A DNA stretch of 64,000 nucleotides from Paenibacillus_G elgii_A (lineage in GTDB: Bacteria; Bacillota; Bacilli; Paenibacillales; NBRC-103111). Below, in pieces: positions 38,096 through 45,423 of the stretch. The DNA lies in the NCBI GenBank assembly GCA_042219835.1, contig JBHJMN010000013.1, forward strand, positions 62,001 through 126,000. Direction: 5' to 3'. Within the stretch, counting starts at the first letter, position 1. Each line of letters begins with the position of its first letter. A program made the translations under genes and the position numbers. The notes under the pieces are model-generated. The model worked only from the letters and a program-made list of their open reading frames with translations, had not been told where the DNA came from and did not search any database.

Positions 38096-38347
38096 TTACC
38101 TCTCTTTCTTGTTGTGGATGAACGTCGCGATTTCGCGGACGGTGTTGAGCGGGTACAGCATTAAATCCTGATTCGTCACTTGGATGCCATACGTTTTCTC
38201 GATATGCGCGATCAGCGCTGTCGCTCCGATAGAATCAATGTATCCATAATCGAACAAGTGTACATCTACGGAAAAATCGTCGTCATCGTCTTCGATTTCG
38301 TAACGGCTCTTGATGTGCGCTTCAAGCTGTTCAAGCAATTCCTGCAT
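38096..38347 (-). CDS. Acyl carrier protein
   Basis: An 83-residue acidic carrier protein. The phosphopantetheine attachment serine is S39 in GYIDSIGATAL, at the start of the second helix as usual. An acidic EDDDDD stretch lies at residues 19-24. The start follows AAGGAGGC. It stands immediately before the amino acid:[carrier protein] ligase, so it is probably charged with an amino acid rather than a fatty acyl chain and would play the role of DltC. Confidence 0.9.
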   Translation of the reverse strand: MQELLEQLEAHIKSRYEIEDDDDDFSVDVHLFDYGYIDSIGATALIAHIEKTYGIQVTNQDLMLYPLNTVREIATFIHNKKER

Positions 38348-38412
38348 GGGTAAGCCTCCTTGGATAAATTAAGATCAAGCGACAGGTGCCGGGCTTACAA
38401 AGGATACCGGCA

Positions 38413-38462
38413 TAAAAGCAGGACGGCGATTGCGGGACCTGGGGGCCCCGCCGCAACCGTCC
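38413..38462 (-). terminator. Terminator/attenuator between the FG-GAP gene and the carrier protein gene
   Basis: On the minus strand GGACGG and TTGCGGCGGG pair with CCCGCAA and CCGTCC (arms at 38457-38462 with 38421-38426, and 38451-38456 with 38430-38435), followed by CTTTTAT. It could end transcripts of the FG-GAP gene or attenuate read-through into the acylation genes, giving different dosage. Confidence 0.6.
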
Positions 38463-38482
38463 GCGTGAAGATTCAATGCAAG

Positions 38483-41400
38483 CTAACGAGCCGCTTTGGC
38501 AACGGTTAGCGTCACCGGATCGCCGTAATGCGTGACCGTATAAGTCGCTTTCGCTTCGTCCCGGTCGACGGTCAGCCCGGTTCCTTCGATAGTCAGCGGC
38601 TCGGCGCTGTAAATCTGAACCTGCTGCATGCCAGGCGCGTTCAGCTTCAGCGTCCAGCGGTCTGCGGATTTTTGCAGCTCGTACGGGACGTTCGAGCGCA
38701 TCAGATGCGGCCCGCTGCCGAGCGCCTCCGCCCGTTCGGGCGAGGTGAACCGGATGGCGGCCGTCTGCGGGACGCCAAGGTACAGCTTGCCGCCGCGCGT
38801 ATCGCGCACCTCGGCATCGGTAACCGCCTGCTTGGCCGCATAAGGCTGCCCGCGGTCGACGACAAGGCCGAGCGTGCCGCGGTATTCGGCGGCCTGCGCA
38901 GGAACATCGGCGGTGATCGCCTTGACGCGGAAGCCGGGCTCGACGGTCATGCCGAGCATTTTCTTGACACGGTCCGTGACGACCTCATGCCACGGCCGGT
39001 ACAGCTCGACGCGAGTCGTCATCGCATTCAGGAACGAACGCGCCATCTGGGGCTCGGTCATAAAGTTATAGCTATAGTCGTCCCGAAGCTTATCCAAATA
39101 CCGGACGAATTCCAGCAGCTCCGGCACGCGGGTAGGGAAATGGTACTCGATATGTTCGAAATAATCGATCGGCAGGTCAAGCGCCGCGTAGGCTTCGAAA
39201 ATATCTTTCGTCGAATAATGCGAGTCCGCACGCAGCACCGGCGCCGGGGTATTCAGCATCATCGGCTTGCTCAAGTCGGGCTCGCCCGACGCATCGGTCA
39301 TGAGAAACGGCAGGCCCCAGTTATACTCGACGCCGAGGCGCGGATCGGCTTTGATATGCGACGGCTTGAAGCCGAAGTTGAACCAGATGCCGGACTCCCG
39401 CTCGTTGCGCAGCGTCTGGCTGCGGTCGGGATTGTTGATCCGCCACGTATGCTGGTTCGTACCGGTCATCCCCCACGGAATGCCGAGCTTCTCGAACGCT
39501 TTCTGATGCAGCGCGATTTCCTGCTTCTCCTGCGCGTCGCTCGTAAAGCTATGGACAAAAATGTGCGGGTACAGCTCCAGACGGTTGTCTTTCGTGTACC
39601 GGATAAATTCGTTCAGCTGGTCCGCATACGGGAACTTCGGATCGTCGATGGTCGACGGGATGCCGAATTCGAGCTGCCCGACGATCAGATCGTCCTTGCC
39701 GTCCCCGTTCAGGTCGTACCAGAGCGGGACGGCGTTGTGCCCGCCGACAAGCGCATGGTTGCCGAGCTGGTTGACGGTCGCCGCTTCGATGACGCCTTTG
39801 TCTACCCAAACGGTACGCCCGTCGCCCGAGTTCTCCTGAACGAAAACGTGCAGGTTGCCTTCTCCGGTACCGACGACGAGGTCGGCTTTGCCGTCCCCGT
39901 TCATGTCGCGGACGGACGGCGCCGCAAACCGCGCGGACAGCTTGAACAGCGCTTCGCCTGCGTGCCAGGCGACCGCGCCGTTCGCAGCTCGCGAGCCGCG
40001 GTACAGCGTCACCTGCCCGTCGGCATCCCCGATCACAAGATCGAGGACGCCGTCTCCGGTGACGTCGCCCACGGCCGGCGCGATCGGCGCCGCGCCGCGG
40101 ATCGGCTTCCCGCCCGCCAGCAGCGGGGCGGGCGCCTTGAACGCGCCGCCGGCTTCGCCATAGGCGACCGCGAGCGTGCCGTCCGGCTGGCCGATCAGCA
40201 GATCCGGCCGGCCGTCGCCGTTCAGATCAACCGCCGCCACGCTGGCGTACGATCCGACCTTCAGCGGCTCCCCGCTTGGGAGCCGCAAGGGCTCGCGCCG
40301 CGCGAACGCTGCGGGCGCTTTCAGTTCCGCCGGGAGCTGCTGCCCGGCGTAGGCTCCTTCCGTTTCACCGGCGTTCCGGTAAACGTACAATCCGCCGTCG
40401 GCCGACCCGACGATCAGGTCGGGCCGGCCGTCGCCGGTAAGGTCGGCCAGTGCGGGGTACGCGCGGTAGGGCAGCGTGATCGGATCGCCGAGCGAGCGGT
40501 AATCCGGATAATTGGCCAGCCGGATCGCCTCGCCGTCGGCGGACAGCCGCGTGCCGCTCGAATAGAACGAATTCGGCGTCTCGCCGGCGAAGGCGGGCTT
40601 GTCGTTCGTTCCGGTATTCAAGTGGACGACGACCGATTCCTGCCAACGGCCCCACGTGAACGACGAGCGGACCAGCGAGAACGAAGGAATCTGCTTGTAC
40701 TTCTTGAGCAGTTCCGCCCACTGGATGCCTTCGCCGTCGCGGATCGCCTCCAGCGCCTCAAAATGGTTCTGATATGCCATCGCCGGACGGCCGTAAGGCC
40801 CGTACGACTTTTTGACGCTGTAGCCGAGCTTCGTCTTGGAAACGAATGCGGCGTATTCGCTGCGCAGCAGGGCGTTCCCGGCTGCGAACGTAAAATGGAA
40901 GTACGGCGCCAGCGGCAGCTGGCTGCGATCGAAATACAGCGCGTCCGGGGTCGGCTTCTTGGCCGCGTTTGTGTCCGCCGCCAGCTTCTCGAAGCCAAGC
41001 TTCGGGTCCATGCCGCTGTTTAGATCATATCCCGTCACAAAATACCGGTTCGGCAGCAGCGTGCCGCTAAAAAACACCGTACCTTCCCCGTACCGGTTCA
41101 ACGTATAAAGCGAGATGCCGTTCATGGAAGCGAGCGTCTGCGCCGTGGAAGGGACGAGCCCTTTTCCCCAGGAAAACCGACTCAAGCTGCCTTCGGTATC
41201 GTGCCGGAAGAAGCTGTCTGCGAACGACCGAAGCAGCTGCTGGACGTTTTGCAGGTTGGCATCGACATCCGGGTAAGACCAGAGGGACGGACTTCCGCCT
41301 CCGGCTCCAAGAGTGCCGCGGGCCGGCGCGGGGACGTCGACGACTTGTCCCGCTCCGAGAAAACCGGGGTCGAAATCGGCTGCAAACGGGTTCTCAAGAA

Positions 41401-41734
41401 ACAAATGCCCGCCTTCCCGGACGTAAGCTTGAAGCAGCTCCCGCTGGGAGTCTGTCATGCTCCCGTGCAGCGACGGGTCCAAATAAACCGAATCGTAAGA
41501 CCGGAGCTCGCGCGCGCTCAGACGGCTCAGCTCCTGCCGCTCCAGCTCCAGACCGACGACCGGCGATTGCCGCAGCTGCGCGTAGGCGGTCGGATCGGAA
41601 GCGCCGCTCGCGGTGGCGTACAGCAGGCGCACCTTCAGCTCTTTGTTCGCTGTCAGCAGGTAGACGAGAACGACGGCTGCAATTGCAACAATCGCAATCG
41701 CCGCCGCCTTGCGATAAGCTCGTTGTCGAATCAA
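38483..41734 (-). CDS. Large membrane-anchored extracytoplasmic protein with FG-GAP/VCBS repeats
   Basis: Starts at TTG 41734 with AGGAG seven bases upstream; 1083 residues. A membrane anchor (about residues 10-27) is followed by a domain of about 230 residues with a Rossmann/glutaminase-like pattern (YDSVYLDPS, YVREGGHLFLENPF). A central region of five calcium-binding DxNGDGxxDL repeats lies near residues 428, 500, 555, 608 and 673, as in FG-GAP propellers. A region of about 300 residues follows with YPHIFVHSF, GIPWGMTGTNQHTW and FEHIEYHFPTRVPELLEF, recalling DUF2194 or glycan-deacetylase TIM barrels. A beta-rich C-terminus ends it. It is probably a surface glycan-handling protein. It heads the acylation cluster; activity is not established. 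Confidence 0.7.
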   Translation of the reverse strand: MIRQRAYRKAAAIAIVAIAAVVLVYLLTANKELKVRLLYATASGASDPTAYAQLRQSPVVGLELERQELSRLSARELRSYDSVYLDPSLHGSMTDSQRELLQAYVREGGHLFLENPFAADFDPGFLGAGQVVDVPAPARGTLGAGGGSPSLWSYPDVDANLQNVQQLLRSFADSFFRHDTEGSLSRFSWGKGLVPSTAQTLASMNGISLYTLNRYGEGTVFFSGTLLPNRYFVTGYDLNSGMDPKLGFEKLAADTNAAKKPTPDALYFDRSQLPLAPYFHFTFAAGNALLRSEYAAFVSKTKLGYSVKKSYGPYGRPAMAYQNHFEALEAIRDGEGIQWAELLKKYKQIPSFSLVRSSFTWGRWQESVVVHLNTGTNDKPAFAGETPNSFYSSGTRLSADGEAIRLANYPDYRSLGDPITLPYRAYPALADLTGDGRPDLIVGSADGGLYVYRNAGETEGAYAGQQLPAELKAPAAFARREPLRLPSGEPLKVGSYASVAAVDLNGDGRPDLLIGQPDGTLAVAYGEAGGAFKAPAPLLAGGKPIRGAAPIAPAVGDVTGDGVLDLVIGDADGQVTLYRGSRAANGAVAWHAGEALFKLSARFAAPSVRDMNGDGKADLVVGTGEGNLHVFVQENSGDGRTVWVDKGVIEAATVNQLGNHALVGGHNAVPLWYDLNGDGKDDLIVGQLEFGIPSTIDDPKFPYADQLNEFIRYTKDNRLELYPHIFVHSFTSDAQEKQEIALHQKAFEKLGIPWGMTGTNQHTWRINNPDRSQTLRNERESGIWFNFGFKPSHIKADPRLGVEYNWGLPFLMTDASGEPDLSKPMMLNTPAPVLRADSHYSTKDIFEAYAALDLPIDYFEHIEYHFPTRVPELLEFVRYLDKLRDDYSYNFMTEPQMARSFLNAMTTRVELYRPWHEVVTDRVKKMLGMTVEPGFRVKAITADVPAQAAEYRGTLGLVVDRGQPYAAKQAVTDAEVRDTRGGKLYLGVPQTAAIRFTSPERAEALGSGPHLMRSNVPYELQKSADRWTLKLNAPGMQQVQIYSAEPLTIEGTGLTVDRDEAKATYTVTHYGDPVTLTVAKAAR

Positions 41735-41846
41735 AAAAATCTCCTCATTGTTCGTTAGGCTAGATTACCTTGCCATTATAGCATGGATGGCGGGCTTTGT
41801 TAACTTTTGCGCGGTCCGGACGGGATCGGCGTGCCCCCGTAAACCT

Positions 41847-41885
41847 ACCCATCCAATAGCGGTAAGAGCGACAAATTGGATGGGT
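41847..41885. repeat. Perfect 11-bp inverted repeat upstream of the acylation cluster
   Basis: ACCCATCCAAT (41847-41857) and ATTGGATGGGT (41875-41885) are perfect complements with a 17-base spacer. It lies between the divergent FG-GAP gene (start 41734) and the 70-residue membrane gene (start 42001). No T tract follows on either strand, so an operator or leader hairpin is more likely than a terminator. Confidence 0.7.
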
Positions 41886-42000
41886 GGAAAAGCGGCTGAT
41901 TGGGGGGTTACGCCGCATTCGTTCTCATGTAAAGTAAGAGTAGGACACATCCTTTTCGAGAAGATGATCCTTTATTATAGAAGAAAGGACGGAAGCTCTT

Positions 42001-42213
42001 ATGAACGAATGGATGCTGTATCTGCTTATCTTCGTTATCGTCCTGTTCGCGCTGATCGCTACCATTGTGGTGGGCGTATCGGCCAAAAATAAAGAAGGCA
42101 ACCCCACCTACGACCAGAGAACGGGGAAAAACCTGCTGCGGCTGACATGGATTTATGCCGTTGTTCTATTCGGCGGTTATCTGCTCTTTGCGTTATACAC
42201 ATACTACATGTAA
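42001..42213 (+). CDS. Small two-helix membrane protein
   Basis: A 70-residue protein with helices at about residues 4-26 and 48-68 joined by a polar loop (SAKNKEGNPTYDQRTGKN). The ribosome site AGAAAGGA precedes the ATG. No family recognised. A MocR-type regulator starts 31 bp downstream on the same strand, so the two may share a transcript. Confidence 0.65.
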   Translation: MNEWMLYLLIFVIVLFALIATIVVGVSAKNKEGNPTYDQRTGKNLLRLTWIYAVVLFGGYLLFALYTYYM

Positions 42214-42244
42214 TCCAGATCGTGGCAAAGGAAAGGGACCAACC

Positions 42245-43681
42245 ATGTGGAAACCGGATCGCCTGGGCCCCGTGCCCATGTACCGACAAATTGCCGATTA
42301 TTTCGAACGGCGCATCGTTCTCGGGGAGCTGCCGCCGGGCTCGATCCTGCCTCCGGAGCGCAAGCTGGCCGGGCAGTGGCAGCTCAACCGCAGCACGATT
42401 ATTCAAGCGTACGAAGAGCTGCGTTCCCGGGGGCTGATCGACCGCAGGAAAGGGAGCGGGACCCGGGTCAGCCTGCGAAAGTGGGAGGAATCGCCGAAGC
42501 CGGCCGTCGATTGGCAAGCCTACACCGAGCAAAGTCCCCCGCCAGGCTCTCCTCTGCTTCGCAAAGTCCGGGAGGAAGCCCGGAAAGGCGCAGAGGTCGT
42601 CGATATGGCCGGCAGCGAGCTGTCAGAGGACCTGATCCCGATGGAGGCGTTCCGCCAGTTGATGCGGGAGCAGCCGCTCACGGAACCGCTGGGGTATACG
42701 GACCCGCAAGGGTTTTACCCGCTTCGGGAAGCGCTCGCCGTCTACTTGCGCGCCTACCGCCAGGTGGATGCGACCGCCTCGTCGATCTTTGTCACATCGG
42801 GCATTCAGCAGGCGCTGTATCTCATTGTGCGCTGTCTGCTGCGTCCAGGGGATGCGGTAGGCATTGAGGTTCCGTCGTATCATTATTCGTCCCATGTCTT
42901 GCAGAGCGCCGGGCTGCGTTCAGTCGCGCTGCCGGCGGATGAGGCGGGAATACGGTCCGACGAGCTGGCTGCGCGCATACGTAACGACAAGCTGCGTATG
43001 CTCATTTTGAATCCCGCGTTTCAAAATCCAACGGGCCGCACCCTTCGTCCGGATCGCCGAAAACGGCTGCTTGAAGTTGCAGCGGAGCTGGGCGTCCCGA
43101 TTGTCGAAGACGACCCGTACGGCTTGGCCGCGTTTCGGGACGAGCCCCCGGTGCCGCTGAAAGCGATGGATACGAGAGGCGTCGTGCTGTATGTCGGCTC
43201 CCTGTCCAAAATTGCAGCGCCCGGACTAAGAACCGGGTGGCTGGTCGGCCCCGACACCGTCATTCGTCAGCTCTCGGCAGCCAGACAGCAGATGGATATG
43301 GGACCGAGCGTTCTTCCGGAATGGCTGTCCGCGCGGTTTTTGGCTTCCGACTTTTTTCACAGGCACCTGCTTCGGGTCCGGCGCGTGCTGAAGCTGAAGA
43401 GTGAGCTGCTGATGAAGGAGCTGGATATGCATCTGCAAGGGGAAATGACGTTTGAGCGGCCGGACGGCGGACTTTACCTGTGGGGAAAGCTGGCAGGGGG
43501 GATTTCGGCGGCGAGGCTGCTTGACGAGGGAATCAAACGCGGCGTGCTGTTCGTGCCGGGAAGCGTGTTCGGGCCGGATAGCGGCCATGTGCGGTTTACG
43601 TTCGCGCGTCCTTCCAAGAAGGACATCGCTGTCGGGGCAGCGCGTTTTGCCGAGGCTTTCCGGGCGGCCTCCAAACGATGA
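42245..43681 (+). CDS. MocR-type GntR/aminotransferase regulator
   Basis: A 478-residue transcription factor with an N-terminal GntR winged helix (about 1-75, VPMYRQIADYFERRI and LPPERKLAGQWQLNRSTI) fused to a class I aminotransferase-like PLP domain. The PLP lysine is in YVGSLSKIAAPGLRTGW; NPAFQNPTGRTL and the EDDPYG aspartate are also conserved. The ATG at 42245 (after GGAAAGGGACC) is chosen because it begins the helix-turn-helix domain. Family members such as PdxR and GabR respond to PLP or amino-acid derivatives. The target is not evident, because no aminotransferase or vitamin B6 gene is adjacent. Confidence 0.9.
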   Translation: MWKPDRLGPVPMYRQIADYFERRIVLGELPPGSILPPERKLAGQWQLNRSTIIQAYEELRSRGLIDRRKGSGTRVSLRKWEESPKPAVDWQAYTEQSPPPGSPLLRKVREEARKGAEVVDMAGSELSEDLIPMEAFRQLMREQPLTEPLGYTDPQGFYPLREALAVYLRAYRQVDATASSIFVTSGIQQALYLIVRCLLRPGDAVGIEVPSYHYSSHVLQSAGLRSVALPADEAGIRSDELAARIRNDKLRMLILNPAFQNPTGRTLRPDRRKRLLEVAAELGVPIVEDDPYGLAAFRDEPPVPLKAMDTRGVVLYVGSLSKIAAPGLRTGWLVGPDTVIRQLSAARQQMDMGPSVLPEWLSARFLASDFFHRHLLRVRRVLKLKSELLMKELDMHLQGEMTFERPDGGLYLWGKLAGGISAARLLDEGIKRGVLFVPGSVFGPDSGHVRFTFARPSKKDIAVGAARFAEAFRAASKR

Positions 43682-43688
43682 CGCACTT

Positions 43689-43710
43689 ACAGGGCAAAGG
43701 CCCTGTTTTT
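43689..43710 (+). terminator. Terminator after the MocR gene
   Basis: ACAGGGC (43689-43695) pairs with GCCCTGT (43700-43706) across AAAG, followed by T residues. The stop of the convergent GGDEF gene begins immediately after, at 43712. Confidence 0.9.
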
Positions 43711-43711
43711 C

Positions 43712-45226
43712 TTAATCGGATGCCTTGTCGATACTGCCATAGCATGCCGTCCGGTTGCGGCCTTCGGCCTTGGCTTGATACAGCGCCCTATCCGCCAGAT
43801 CGATCAATTGCTCGGGGGGAGCGGATGCGTCAGGCACGAGAGAAGCAAGCCCCAGGCTGACCGTAACATATTGATTTTCGCCCGACGGTTTGCACGGCAA
43901 GGCGAGCCGTTCTACGGCCATCCGGATCGCCTCCGCCCATTCGTAAGCTTCCGCTGCCTCAACCTCCGTTAAAATACAGGCAAATTCCTCGCCCCCGTAC
44001 CTCGCGATAAAATGAGATTTTTGCAGCAGCACGGCGTTGGCCGCCAAGGCAATCGTGCGCAGGACCTCATCCCCACCCAAATGCCCATACGAATCATTGT
44101 AGGCCTTAAAATGATCCACGTCGAACATAATGACGGATAACGGAGAACGGTTCGCCGCACAGTGCGACCAGGCTTTGGCCAAATGCTCGTCCAGCTTTCG
44201 GCGGTTGGCGATGCCCGTCAGACCGTCGAGATCGGACTGCTTTTGCAGAAGGCTCAGCGCTTCCTGCAGCTGACGCTCGGTCGTTTTGCGGCCCGTGATG
44301 TCTCTTAGCGTGACGAGTAGGGCGGCGTTACCTTTATATACCGTAGGCGATACGGACAGCTCCACAATGATTTCGGTATCGTCAAGGCAAACGAGTTTTT
44401 GCTCGATCAGCTCGGGCTGCGCTTTGCCGGAACGGATGTCTTGACAGTGTGTCCAAGCCGTATTGCGGTTGTCCGGATGAAAGAAATCGTAAATCGACCG
44501 GCCGAGCAGTTCTTTTCTTGTGGCGGCCCGCAGCAGCCGGACCCCTTTTTCGTTGATAAAGACAATCCGATCCTGGCTCAGCACAAAGGTGGCGTCCGGC
44601 GAAGCCGTCATAAGCCGCTTGTAGCGCGCTTCGCTTTCCTGCAATTTCTTGGTCGATTCATGGGCCCGGACGATGTAAAGAAAGGCATAAACGGACAGCA
44701 GCCCGACAACGGTGGATATGACCCAATGATAAGCCAGAACGCTCGTGAGCTGCTGCAGCAAACCGTGAATGTGGAGGTTAAGGGAAATCGCGGCGGACAC
44801 GTAAATCATCGCGACGGTATTGAGCAGCAGAAACCGCCGCAAGGACATGACTTGGCGCCGCGCCAACGCCCCGCAGGTGATGCCGATCAGCAGCATGAGG
44901 ATCGCGGCGACGATGGCAGAGTAGGACGGACCGAACAGGCCGATTCTTCCGGAAGTGATGATGATCGCGCTGACGACAGCGGAAATCGGCCCGCCCTGCA
45001 TTGCGGCGACGACCGTCGGGATATGTCGCAGATCGACGATGACGGACTCGTTCAAGCGCACGCTGTAGATCATAAGCAGGATGCCCTGCAGCCCGAAGCA
45101 AACCCCTAACGCCGCCTTCATTTTCCATGAAGAAGACGGCCTCAGCCGGTAGTCTTTGAATAGTTGGCCGATGATAAAAAACGAGGTCACCAGCAGCGCC
45201 GCATTCGTTATGAAATCTTTGAACAT
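43712..45226 (-). CDS. Membrane diguanylate cyclase with 5TM-5TMR and PAS domains
   Basis: A 504-residue sensor cyclase that should make cyclic di-GMP. An N-terminal 5TM-5TMR_LYT-like membrane region (about 1-190, with IVDLRHIPTVVAAMQGGP) is followed by a PAS domain (about 205-325, YKRLMTASPDATFVLSQD) and a GGDEF domain (about 335-495). The active-site motif is GGEEF (about residue 410), a catalytically competent variant. The usual RxxD inhibitory site five residues upstream is replaced (LQKSHFIARYGGEEF), so product inhibition at that site is not expected. No EAL domain is present. Confidence 0.9.
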   Translation of the reverse strand: MFKDFITNAALLVTSFFIIGQLFKDYRLRPSSSWKMKAALGVCFGLQGILLMIYSVRLNESVIVDLRHIPTVVAAMQGGPISAVVSAIIITSGRIGLFGPSYSAIVAAILMLLIGITCGALARRQVMSLRRFLLLNTVAMIYVSAAISLNLHIHGLLQQLTSVLAYHWVISTVVGLLSVYAFLYIVRAHESTKKLQESEARYKRLMTASPDATFVLSQDRIVFINEKGVRLLRAATRKELLGRSIYDFFHPDNRNTAWTHCQDIRSGKAQPELIEQKLVCLDDTEIIVELSVSPTVYKGNAALLVTLRDITGRKTTERQLQEALSLLQKQSDLDGLTGIANRRKLDEHLAKAWSHCAANRSPLSVIMFDVDHFKAYNDSYGHLGGDEVLRTIALAANAVLLQKSHFIARYGGEEFACILTEVEAAEAYEWAEAIRMAVERLALPCKPSGENQYVTVSLGLASLVPDASAPPEQLIDLADRALYQAKAEGRNRTACYGSIDKASD

Positions 45227-45340
45227 CGCGTCCTCCGAATCGGATCGTTTCGAACAAGTAGAGTACCTTCAATAATTCGTCATAATCTGACAAATTTCCT
45301 CTTTATTCGACATTTCCATTTATTTAATTTTCGCGTAAGC

Positions 45341-45356
45341 TGGCAAGGGCTTGCCA
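45341..45356. repeat. Operator-like palindrome between the GGDEF and U32 genes
   Basis: TGGCAAG-GG-CTTGCCA is a perfect 7-bp inverted repeat with a 2-base centre, placed between two divergent genes and about 70 bases before the U32 start. The 16-bp size fits a dimeric regulator site, but no specific regulator is suggested by the sequence. Confidence 0.5.
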
Positions 45357-45423
45357 TGGTTTGTCGCCCCTGTTTCTGGTACACTAGGAGGAAAAGTGTT
45401 TTTTTCGGAGGAATGAATTCAAC

